In this document: piece after piece, positions 1 through 5,489 of the stretch
Position numbering within the stretch: position 1 is the stretch's first letter
Layout: each line of letters opens with the position of its first letter
DNA from: Alphaproteobacteria bacterium
GTDB taxonomy: Bacteria; Pseudomonadota; Alphaproteobacteria; ATCC43930; CGMCC-115725
Length of the DNA: 8,000 nt
Assembly (NCBI GenBank): GCA_030039815.1
Contig: JASHUW010000168.1
Location: forward strand, 1 to 8,000
Reading direction: 5' to 3'
Translations under genes and position numbers: made by a program
The notes under the pieces: generated by a model
The model's input: only the letters and a program-made list of their open reading frames with translations
What the model was told of the DNA's origin: nothing
Database searches by the model: none

Positions 1-1
1 C

Positions 2-667
2 GCGGTGGCGGTGGCGGCGGCGCTGCGCATCCGGCACCGCAACAACGTCGCTCCCCTCGGGAAGGGGGCAATGTTCGCCCACATCGTCGAGGGCCTGTTG
101 CTGGCGCGGCGCGACAAGCGGCTTGTCGCGGTGCTTGCGATCACCGTCACCTACAATGTGTTCGGCTGGCCATTCACCAGCATGATCCCGGTCATCGGCC
201 AGGACAGCCTGCACCTCGCCGCGAGCGGGATCGGCATCCTTGCCAGCATGACCGGGGTCGGCTCATTCCTTGGCGCGACGGCGATTGCGCTTTGGGCGCG
301 GCCGCGACACTTCACCGGGCTCTTTGTCGGGGCGGTGCTAAGCTATCTGACGCTGATGATGGGCGTGGCCTTGGCGCCCGAGGCGTTCCTCGCCGGTTCG
401 GCCCTGCTCGCAACGGGTCTCGCCAATTCGGGGTTCAGCGTCATGCAGGCGACGCTGATCTACCTGGCGGCGCCGGCGGAGATGCGCAGCCGACTTTATG
501 GCGTGCTGTCGCTGTGCATCGGGTCGGGGCTGATCGGCTTCGTCAATATCGGGCTGATGGCCGAGTGGATCGGCGCGACGCAGGCGACGGTCATCAGCGG
601 CATCGAGGGCCTGGCGGTGATGGCGCTGACCTGGCGCTGGTGGCGGCAGATCGGCAGCGGGGGATAG
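2..667 (+). CDS. MFS transporter, C-terminal half (partial, start outside window)
   Basis: The reading frame is open from the window edge to TAG at 665-667, giving 221 residues with no start seen. It is very hydrophobic, with about five or six predicted membrane segments separated by short loops. One loop is a basic cytoplasmic-type stretch (LLLARRDKRL, about residues 37-46), which is typical of the central loop before the seventh helix of a 12-helix major facilitator. The later stretch with MRSRLYGVLSLCIGSG and then GLMAEWIGA resembles the R-x-R-x-x-G loop and tenth/eleventh helices of the MFS_3 (EntS-like exporter) group. I infer a proton-driven inner-membrane exporter; the substrate cannot be read from this half. 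The protein ends in a short basic tail. It is convergent with the amidohydrolase, with 6 bp between the stop codons. An unrelated MFS subfamily is possible. Confidence 0.8.
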   Translation, partial: AVAVAAALRIRHRNNVAPLGKGAMFAHIVEGLLLARRDKRLVAVLAITVTYNVFGWPFTSMIPVIGQDSLHLAASGIGILASMTGVGSFLGATAIALWARPRHFTGLFVGAVLSYLTLMMGVALAPEAFLAGSALLATGLANSGFSVMQATLIYLAAPAEMRSRLYGVLSLCIGSGLIGFVNIGLMAEWIGATQATVISGIEGLAVMALTWRWWRQIGSGG

Positions 668-673
668 CGAGGG

Positions 674-2170
674 CTATTCCGCCCGCGCGCCGTAGCGGTG
701 CACGTGGTAGGGCATGCGCGCGAGGCCCGGGCAATAGCTGCCGACCACCGGCTCCAGCGCCGCGTAGAGCGCGCGGTTGTCGGCATTGGCGGCATAGAGC
801 CGCTCGCGCGCGGCCTCGGCGCGCTCGCGAAGCCGTCCGAGATCGACGCCGACCGGCTTGCGGTTTTGCACGACCAGCCGCCCGCCGATCATCACGCTAT
901 CGACCGCGGTGCCGTCCTCGGCATGGACGAGCTGGTTGACCGGGTCGTTGAGCGGCAGCCAGTTGGGATGATCGAGGTCGAGCATCACCAAATCGGCTTT
1001 CCAGCCGGGCGCGATCCGCCCGATCTTGTCGCCAAACCCAAGCGCGCGGGCGCTGCCCTCGGTCGCCGCCAGCGCCGCTTCGCGCGTTGTCAGCCAGCGC
1101 TGCCATTCCGGCCCCTGCACCTTCGAGACCAACGAGGCAAGGCGCATCGCCTCGTACATGTTCTGATTGTCGGCACAGGTCGCGCCATCGGTGCCGATAC
1201 CAAGATTGACCCGGCGCTCGAGCATGGCGCGCGTGTCGGCGAGGCCGCTGCCGATCCGCATGTTGCTGCCGGGATTGTGCGCGACCGAAGCGCCGTGGTC
1301 GCCAAGCCGCGCCATGTCGTCGGGGTCGAGCCAGACGCCATGTGCGACGGTAAAATGTGGGCCCAGCACGCCGAGCGCATCGAGATGCGCGGTCTGCGTC
1401 ATCCCGTAGACTTTGAGGCTCGCTACCGCCTGCACCTTCGATTCGGCGACATGGCTGTGCAGCCCGACCGCGAAATCGCGCGCGATCCCGGCACAGCCGA
1501 GGATGAACTCGTCGGAGCAGTGATGCGGGATGGTCGGCGCCACCGCCGGGCGCACCAGCTCGCGGTCGACATTCCACGCGTCGAACCCGGCGCGGATGGC
1601 GGCGAGCGTCTCGTCACGCGGCGCCAGGCGCAGCCCGCCCACCTTCTCGCGCAGCGCCGGCGGCAGCGCGTCGGCGAGGCCGGGGATCGCCTCGAAGAAG
1701 GTACGGTCGGCAACCATCGGCGCGATCACCGCGCGCATGCCCAAATCGGCATAGGCCGAAGCGACCGCGGCCAACCCGTCGCGCGTCGGCACCGGCCATT
1801 CAAAGAACAAGTCGTAGCAGGCGGTGCAGCCTTTCAGCATCATCTCGACCGCGCCGATCTGCGCCGAGAGCCGCAGATCATCGAGCCCGCGATAGCCGGT
1901 CAGCATCGGCGCCGCGGTGAGCAGCAGCTCCAACGGCCAGCGGTCGCCCATGCCCTTGCCGAGATTGCCGTGCGAGTGGGTGTGCGCATTGACCAAGCCG
2001 GGATGGATCAGCCGGCGCGACGCATCGATCGCCGCGGCACCCTCGGGCGCAGCGAGGCCGGGCGGGCCGATTTCGCGGATCGTGTCGTCCTCGACAAGGA
2101 TGTCGGCGGGGGTAGCGGCTCCGGCGGCGATGTCGAGAACACGCCCGCCGCGCACGATCGTGTAGCCCAT
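674..2170 (-). CDS. Metal-dependent amidohydrolase, ATZ/TRZ (SAH/MTA deaminase-like) family
   Basis: This 498-residue protein is a probable cytosolic hydrolase that deaminates or dechlorinates a heterocyclic substrate in a TIM-barrel fold. Visible family features are the N-terminal beta domain (residues 1-55) and the first metal motif NAHTHSH (H63 and H65). They continue with HSHVAES (H240 as metal ligand, E243 as proton shuttle), AHGVWL (H277), SVAHNPGSNM (H298, substrate side) and GIGTDGA (D328, metal ligand). The closing beta domain carries GWKADLVMLDLD near 389-400. The layout matches S-adenosylhomocysteine/methylthioadenosine deaminases and triazine hydrolases; the real substrate is unknown. 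The C-terminal extension of about 60 residues after the barrel is Arg/Ala-rich. I chose the ATG at 2168-2170 because GAGGAG (2179-2184) lies 8 nt upstream and MGYTIVRGGRVLD is the usual family N-terminus. The frame stays open about 40 codons further upstream, but that part has no family resemblance. No neighbour points to a pathway. Confidence 0.85.
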   Translation of the reverse strand: MGYTIVRGGRVLDIAAGAATPADILVEDDTIREIGPPGLAAPEGAAAIDASRRLIHPGLVNAHTHSHGNLGKGMGDRWPLELLLTAAPMLTGYRGLDDLRLSAQIGAVEMMLKGCTACYDLFFEWPVPTRDGLAAVASAYADLGMRAVIAPMVADRTFFEAIPGLADALPPALREKVGGLRLAPRDETLAAIRAGFDAWNVDRELVRPAVAPTIPHHCSDEFILGCAGIARDFAVGLHSHVAESKVQAVASLKVYGMTQTAHLDALGVLGPHFTVAHGVWLDPDDMARLGDHGASVAHNPGSNMRIGSGLADTRAMLERRVNLGIGTDGATCADNQNMYEAMRLASLVSKVQGPEWQRWLTTREAALAATEGSARALGFGDKIGRIAPGWKADLVMLDLDHPNWLPLNDPVNQLVHAEDGTAVDSVMIGGRLVVQNRKPVGVDLGRLRERAEAARERLYAANADNRALYAALEPVVGSYCPGLARMPYHVHRYGARAE

Positions 2171-2179
2171 CGCTTCGGC

Positions 2180-2192
2180 TCCTCTTCGAGGA
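2180..2192 (-). promoter_or_regulatory. Small hairpin covering the amidohydrolase ribosome binding site
   Basis: On the minus strand TCCTC and GAGGA form a perfect 5-bp stem with a GAA loop. The 3' arm is part of the GAGGAG Shine-Dalgarno sequence of the amidohydrolase. The stem is short, so any effect on translation is speculative. Such a repeat could also arise by chance in a purine-rich ribosome binding site. Confidence 0.2.
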
Positions 2193-2247
2193 TCAGCGCA
2201 TAAGCCTAGCCGGATTTGGTGCGGCGCGAAATGTCGCGGCAGCGCGT

Positions 2248-2475
2248 CTATTCTCGTCCGTTGTCGCGGGCACAGCGCGCGGCGCGCCACTTGCCGTGCG
2301 CGACATAGCCCGCTTCCTCCCAGTGGGTGCCCGGCGGGCAGGCGTGAGCCGGTGGCGATGGCTGTTGTTGCGGGGGTGGCGGCGGGCTACCGGGCGTCTG
2401 CGCCGAGGCCGGCATGGCCACGGCGATCGCGAAGCCGAGAATGAGTGAAATCAGAAGAAGCGTCCTACCGATCAT
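2248..2475 (-). CDS. Small secreted Pro/Gln-rich protein with C-terminal CPPG-HW-GKWR motif
   Basis: This is a 75-residue protein of unknown function. Residues 1-25 form a Sec signal peptide: a basic start (MIGR), a hydrophobic core, and a probable cleavage after ASA before Q26. A low-complexity linker of prolines and glutamines follows (about 29-42). The compact C-terminal part reads ACPPGTHWEEAGY then GKWRAARC. It has two cysteines (C46 and C68) that could form a disulphide in the periplasm. The CPPG-x-HW...G-x-W-x-x-x-x-C pattern resembles short secreted proteins common in Hyphomicrobiales (from memory). The frame extends upstream to 2514, but ATG 2473-2475 is preferred. AGGGAGG at 2481-2487 sits 5 nt before it, and the signal peptide then starts cleanly. 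It lies 47 nt downstream of tRNA-Ala on the same strand and 77 nt upstream of the amidohydrolase. Confidence 0.7.
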   Translation of the reverse strand: MIGRTLLLISLILGFAIAVAMPASAQTPGSPPPPPQQQPSPPAHACPPGTHWEEAGYVAHGKWRAARCARDNGRE

Positions 2476-2522
2476 TCCGGCCTCCCTTGCAGCGGGCCCG
2501 TAAAGAACGATCAACGCTTGGT

Positions 2523-2598
2523 TGGTGGAGCTGAGGGGGATCGAACCCCTGACCTCGGCATTGCGAACGCCGCGCTCTCCCAGCTGAGCTACAGCCCC
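2523..2598 (-). tRNA. tRNA-Ala (anticodon CGC), CCA encoded
   Basis: The minus strand folds into a complete 76-nt cloverleaf. The acceptor GGGGCTG pairs with CAGCTCC and includes a G3-U70 wobble pair, the classic identity element for alanyl-tRNA synthetase. The D arm is GCTC...GAGC. The anticodon stem CGGCG/TGCCG holds the loop TTCGCAA, so the anticodon is CGC and reads GCG codons. The T arm is AGGGG, TTCGATC, CCCCT. A73 is followed by a genome-encoded CCA (2523-2525). GCG is a frequent alanine codon in this GC-rich DNA. Confidence 0.97.
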
Positions 2599-2827
2599 GA
2601 TCGACCGACGACCGATTCGCCCGGAATGACGCCGCTGGTCCGGCGCTGGGCGCGCGGAATATGGGGAAGGGGTCTGGGCCTGTCAAGCGCGCCCCCGCCG
2701 CCGGCCAGGCATTTGCTCTGCCCCGAAAACGTTGGGCAAACTCGCGCACCAACGTGGGCCGCTCAACCTTGCGGATCGCGAAAGCTGCGGCTACCGTCGC
2801 GGAGGGCAAGATCGCGGCGGAAGGCAA
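2599..2827. other. Intergenic region between tRNA-Ala and the YggT gene
   Basis: This 229-bp gap separates two divergently transcribed genes. It holds the tRNA promoter at 2658-2686. For the rightward YggT gene I see only purine-rich stretches near the start (GGAGGG at 2801-2806 and GGAAGG at 2819-2824) and no convincing -35/-10 pair. Open frames crossing the gap on both strands have no recognisable protein features. Confidence 0.5.
2658..2686 (-). promoter_or_regulatory. Sigma70-type promoter of tRNA-Ala
   Basis: On the minus strand a consensus -35 TTGACA (2681-2686) is separated by exactly 17 bp from CATATT (2658-2663), a 4/6 match to TATAAT. The predicted start is near 2651, giving a leader of about 53 nt before the mature tRNA 5' end at 2598. 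The bases after the -10 are GC-only (CCGCGCGCCC). Such a GC-rich discriminator is typical of stable-RNA promoters under stringent control. Reading it as stringently controlled is inference. Confidence 0.75.
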
Positions 2828-3118
2828 ATGCTCGCGCTACTGTGGCTAATTCACACCCTGATCAACATTTATGTCTGGCTCCTGATCGCCCAGGCGATCC
2901 TCTCCTGGTTGCTCGCCTTTGGCGTGATCAATCGCTACAACCGCGGCGTTTCGATGGTCGGCGATTTCCTCTACCGCGTGACCGAGCCGGCGCTGCGCCC
3001 GATCCGCCGGGTGCTGCCGAACTTCGGCGGTATCGACATCTCGCCGGTGGTGCTGATCCTGTTGCTATTCTTCCTGGAGCGGCTGCTCTACGAGTATCTT
3101 GCGCCCGCCTTGTTCTGA
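2828..3118 (+). CDS. YggT family integral membrane protein
   Basis: This 96-residue inner-membrane protein has two hydrophobic segments, about residues 4-32 and 70-90, joined by a basic loop. The family signature is clear: TEPALRPIRRVLPNFGG (52-68) followed by IDISPVVLILLLFFLE. YggT proteins are widespread, and I know of no firmly settled biochemical activity; roles in osmotic tolerance and in cell-envelope or division processes have been proposed. The length is normal for a single-unit YggT. The start is ATG 2828-2830. The frame stays open upstream to 2732, but that part lacks hydrophobicity. GGAAGG at 2819-2824 is a usable but closely spaced ribosome binding site (3 nt). A DUF167/YggU gene often sits next to yggT in other genomes; none follows here, and the next gene is argG in convergent orientation, 37 bp away. 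Confidence 0.9.
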   Translation: MLALLWLIHTLINIYVWLLIAQAILSWLLAFGVINRYNRGVSMVGDFLYRVTEPALRPIRRVLPNFGGIDISPVVLILLLFFLERLLYEYLAPALF

Positions 3119-3155
3119 CCCGCGGTCGCGGACGGCGTGCGGCCTGCGGTGGCGG

Positions 3156-4382
3156 CTATCCTCGGTCGCGGCGCGCCGCGAGCCGCAGGCGCAGCGCGTT
3201 CAGCTTGATAAAGCCCTCGGCGTCACGCTGGTCGTAGACCGCGTCTTCCTCGAAGGTCACGTGCGCTTGGCTGTAGAGGCTGTAGGGCGATTGCCGGCCG
3301 ACGACGCGCACCAAGCCCTTGTAGAGCTTGAGTCGCACCCGGCCTTCGACCTTGTCCTGGCTCTTGTCGATCAGGGCTTGGAGCATCTCGCGCTCGGGCG
3401 AGAACCAAAAGCCATTGTAAATAAGCTCGGCGTAGCGCGGCATCAGCTCGTCCTTCAGATGCATCGCGCCGCGGTCGAGGCAAAGGCTTTCGATGCCGCG
3501 ATGCGCCGCCTGGAGGATCGTGCCTCCCGGCGTCTCGTAGACGCCGCGCGACTTCATGCCGACAAAACGGTTCTCGACCAGATCGAGCCGACCGATGCCG
3601 TGCTTGCCGCCCAACTCGTTGAGCTGGGTCAGCAACGCGGCCGGCGGCAGTGCCCGTCCATCGACCGCGACCGGGTCGCCGCGGACGAAATCGATCTCGA
3701 CGTATTGCGGCTTGTCGGGCGCGTTTTCCGGCGCCACGGTGCGGCTGTAGACGTATTCCTCCGGCTCGGACCAGGGGTCTTCGAGCACCTTGCCCTCGGC
3801 CGAAATGTGCAACAGGTTGGCGTCGACCGAAAACGGCGCCTCGCCGCGCTTGTCCTTGGCGATCGGGATCTGGTTCCTCTCGGCGTAGTCGAGCAGCCGC
3901 GTCCGCGAGGTTAGATCCCACACCCGCCACGGCGCGATAACCTTGATGTCGGGTTGCAGCGCGTAATAGGAAAGCTCGAAGCGCACCTGATCGTTGCCCT
4001 TGCCCGTCGCGCCGTGCGCCACCGCATCGGCGCCGGTCTCGCGGGCGATTTCGATCTGGCGCTTGGCGATCAGCGGCCGGGCGATCGAGGTGCCAAGCAG
4101 ATACTGGCCCTCGTAAAGCGCGTTGGCGCGAAACATTGGAAAAACAAAATCGCGGACAAATTCCTCGCGCAGATCGTCGATGTAGATTTCGCGAACGCCG
4201 AACATCTCGGCCTTTTTGCGCGCCGGCTCCAGCTCCTCGCCTTGCCCCAGGTCGGCGGTGAAGGTGACCACTTCACAGCGATAGGTCTCCTGCAGCCATT
4301 TCAGGATGACCGAGGTATCGAGCCCGCCCGAATAGGCGAGAACCACCTTTTTGACCTCGCCGGGCTGCGCCGTTTCAACCAT
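3156..4382 (-). CDS. argG: Argininosuccinate synthase
   Basis: This 408-residue cytosolic enzyme joins citrulline and aspartate, with ATP cleaved to AMP and pyrophosphate, to make argininosuccinate in the penultimate step of arginine synthesis. Both family signatures are intact. AYSGGLDTS (residues 16-24) is the ATP-pyrophosphatase loop, and GATGKGNDQVRF (124-135) is the second signature. YEGQYLLGTSIARPLIA (90-106) is the substrate-binding stretch. Length and continuity match full-length bacterial ArgG. The start is ATG 4380-4382, with AGGGAA at 4388-4393 placed 5 nt upstream. The gene stands alone on this strand: its upstream neighbour at 4442 is divergent, with 59 bp between the starts, and yggT is convergent. 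I saw no clear -35/-10 pair in the 59-bp gap, nor an ARG-box-like operator. Confidence 0.98.
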   Translation of the reverse strand: MVETAQPGEVKKVVLAYSGGLDTSVILKWLQETYRCEVVTFTADLGQGEELEPARKKAEMFGVREIYIDDLREEFVRDFVFPMFRANALYEGQYLLGTSIARPLIAKRQIEIARETGADAVAHGATGKGNDQVRFELSYYALQPDIKVIAPWRVWDLTSRTRLLDYAERNQIPIAKDKRGEAPFSVDANLLHISAEGKVLEDPWSEPEEYVYSRTVAPENAPDKPQYVEIDFVRGDPVAVDGRALPPAALLTQLNELGGKHGIGRLDLVENRFVGMKSRGVYETPGGTILQAAHRGIESLCLDRGAMHLKDELMPRYAELIYNGFWFSPEREMLQALIDKSQDKVEGRVRLKLYKGLVRVVGRQSPYSLYSQAHVTFEEDAVYDQRDAEGFIKLNALRLRLAARRDRG

Positions 4383-4441
4383 TGATTTTCCCTGCCAAAT
4401 GCCGCAACAACGCGGTGCGCGATTTGCGGAGGATCAACTAC

Positions 4442-4810
4442 ATGCGCACGCTGTTTCGCACAGCTTTATTCGTCTCGGCAATGGTGGTCACCGCATCGGC
4501 CCTCGCGCAGGTCACGACGAGCTTTGACGGCACTTATACAAAGGTTTCGAGCGCGCCGGTCGGTGGTGGCACACCGCAAACCTGCCCGCCGGTTGGTGCG
4601 CCTCAAGTGGTCATTACCGGCGGCATCGCACATGCGATCTGGGGCGACAGCGGCGTATTCAGCGGATGGGTCGATCCACATGGCATGCTGACGCTGCAGG
4701 CGCCGAACAACTTGCATTTCGACGCGCAGATCGAGACCAGCGGGGCGATCAAGGCGACGGTAAAGCTCCCCGCCTGCAGCTACGCGATGGTCTGGCAGAA
4801 AAAACCCTAG
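4442..4810 (+). CDS. Secreted protein of unknown function, FDGTY paralog 1
   Basis: I do not recognise a named family for this 122-residue protein. It begins with a Sec signal peptide (MRTLFRTALFVSAMVV...), with likely cleavage after ALA near residue 22. The mature part opens with FDGTYTKVS and is rich in Gly, Thr and Val in alternating patterns, suggesting a small beta-sheet fold. It ends with CSYAMVWQKK. One cysteine lies near the front of the mature part and one close to the end, so a single periplasmic disulphide is plausible. I chose ATG 4442-4444 over the in-frame ATG at 4382 because GGAGG (4428-4432) lies 9 nt upstream and the signal peptide then starts correctly. It is divergent from argG and is followed 47 nt later by a paralog. 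The closing Trp-x-Lys-Lys and the opening FDGTY are shared between the two. Confidence 0.75.
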   Translation: MRTLFRTALFVSAMVVTASALAQVTTSFDGTYTKVSSAPVGGGTPQTCPPVGAPQVVITGGIAHAIWGDSGVFSGWVDPHGMLTLQAPNNLHFDAQIETSGAIKATVKLPACSYAMVWQKKP

Positions 4811-4857
4811 GCTGCGGCGGAGCGCTTACTCACCGTACACTCAAGACGGAGCTAACC

Positions 4858-5232
4858 ATGCATCTTCTCCTTCGCACAGGGTTCGTGGTCTCGGCGATGG
4901 CGATCGCCTCGCCCCTCAATGCATTCGCCCAGGCGGTGACCATCTTTGATGGGACCTATGCCGGTGTATCGCTGACCACCAACGGCACAACCGGTATGTG
5001 CACGGTGAAATCCCCGGTCCCCGGCATGCTGACAATCTCTGGCGGCAACGCCAAGACTCAGCAGGGCGACGAAGTGTATCAAGGCGCTGTCAATGCGCAG
5101 GGCGCACTGCAGCTGCATAGCGCGCGAGGAACGTTGATGTACGGCAAGGTCGACGCGACCGGGGCGGCCACGGCAGGGATAAACATCGGCATGCACGGTT
5201 GCACTTACAACTTCGCCTGGAAGAAGAAATAA
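4858..5232 (+). CDS. Secreted protein of unknown function, FDGTY paralog 2
   Basis: This 124-residue secreted protein is a divergent copy of the gene just upstream. The signal peptide (MHLLLRTGFVVSAMAIA...) ends at about AFA/QA near residue 25. The mature part begins FDGTYAGVS and ends CTYNFAWKKK. Aligned by eye, the pair share FDGTY-x-x-VS, an early Cys, an I-x-GG turn, G-x-V-x-x-x-G-x-L-x-L in the middle, and C-x-Y-x-x-x-W-x-KK at the end. Overall identity looks modest, so the duplication is old. ATG 4858-4860 has GGAG (4848-4851) 6 nt upstream. With 47 nt between the genes and no visible terminator or promoter, the pair is probably co-transcribed. Function is unknown. A small periplasmic or surface beta protein is the most that the sequence supports. 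Confidence 0.75.
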   Translation: MHLLLRTGFVVSAMAIASPLNAFAQAVTIFDGTYAGVSLTTNGTTGMCTVKSPVPGMLTISGGNAKTQQGDEVYQGAVNAQGALQLHSARGTLMYGKVDATGAATAGINIGMHGCTYNFAWKKK

Positions 5233-5250
5233 CTGCGCAGTCGCAGGCAA

Positions 5251-5264
5251 TTGATTCAGATCAA
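5251..5264. promoter_or_regulatory. FNR/FixK-type binding site
   Basis: TTGATTCAGATCAA is a perfect match to the TTGAT-N4-ATCAA consensus bound by FNR, FnrL, FixK and Anr regulators. It lies 18 bp past the stop of the second secreted paralog, with its centre about 64 bp before the ATG of the small membrane protein at 5322. If it activates from the usual -41.5 position, transcription would start near 5299. The -10 zone at 5287-5292 (TCAACT) is only a half match. The site is not inside a gene. Regulation by oxygen or redox state is inferred from the motif. Confidence 0.7.
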
Positions 5265-5289
5265 GGTCGCGGGAGTGGATTGGCGGTCA

Positions 5290-5314
5290 ACTCCGGTCGT
5301 TCGACGACCGGAGT
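5290..5314 (+). repeat. 11-bp perfect inverted repeat overlapping a ribosome binding site
   Basis: ACTCCGGTCGT (5290-5300) and ACGACCGGAGT (5304-5314) are exact reverse complements around a TCG centre. The right arm contains GGAG (5310-5313), the only Shine-Dalgarno sequence for the ATG at 5322. As RNA this would be a strong GC-rich hairpin hiding that site. No T-run follows, so it does not look like an intrinsic terminator. If transcription starts near 5299, as the FNR box suggests, the left arm would not be in the message; the palindrome could then be a DNA operator. Confidence 0.65.
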
Positions 5315-5321
5315 ACGTTCT

Positions 5322-5489
5322 ATGCCCTTGTTCGACATCATCGTGCTGTCTGCCATCATCACCGTGTTCACGGCGTTCGGCGTCGTGCTCGCCGGCGTAG
5401 CCTGGTATTGCGGCGGCAAGCAGCGTCCCGCGCAGCGCCATCGACACGGCCACCACCGCGGCGATTGGAGCGTGATTATCGACGACTAG
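5322..5489 (+). CDS. Small single-pass membrane protein with His-rich tail
   Basis: This 55-residue protein has one strongly hydrophobic helix at about residues 4-29 (MPLFDIIVLSAIITVFTAFG and onward). A short, basic, His-rich tail follows (QRHRHGHHRGDW, about 38-49) with an acidic end (IIDD). The opening MPL-x-D-x-IVLSAI...FGVVLA resembles short membrane proteins I recall from Bradyrhizobium and relatives, which have no firm function. The clustered histidines could bind a metal or simply be a basic tail; this is inference. GGAG at 5310-5313 is 8 nt from the ATG, and a longer frame back to 5199 is unlikely because it overlaps the previous gene. The FNR-type box upstream suggests low-oxygen control. 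The TAG stop overlaps the stop of rlmN on the other strand. Confidence 0.65.
   Translation: MPLFDIIVLSAIITVFTAFGVVLAGVAWYCGGKQRPAQRHRHGHHRGDWSVIIDD

Noticed and set aside
664..677. Inverted repeat ATAGC-GAGG-GCTAT spanning both convergent stop codons
   Set aside because: The stem is only 5 bp and there is no T-run on either side. The symmetry comes largely from two TAG stops facing each other, so I do not call a terminator.
698..2203. A 501-codon open frame on the + strand
   Set aside because: It is antisense to the amidohydrolase, whose motifs are intact. Its translation is an Arg/Ala/Asp-rich string without domains, as expected opposite a GC-rich gene.
2465..2827. A 120-codon open frame on the - strand
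   Set aside because: It runs straight through the tRNA-Ala gene and its promoter, so it is not a protein gene.
3166..3181. A 16-bp perfect palindrome, TCGCGGCGCGCCGCGA
   Set aside because: It lies inside the argG coding end in a GCG/CGC-rich Ala-Arg codon run, has no T-run and no loop, and is expected by chance in such composition.
3099..3914. A 271-codon open frame on the + strand
   Set aside because: It is antisense to argG, which has complete signatures; the composition is that of a shadow frame.
4402..4429. Inverted repeat CCGCAA...TTGCGG in the gap between argG and the first secreted paralog
   Set aside because: The arms are 6 bp with a long loop, and an alternative pairing CAAAT/ATTTG competes with it. 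It is too weak to call a regulator site.
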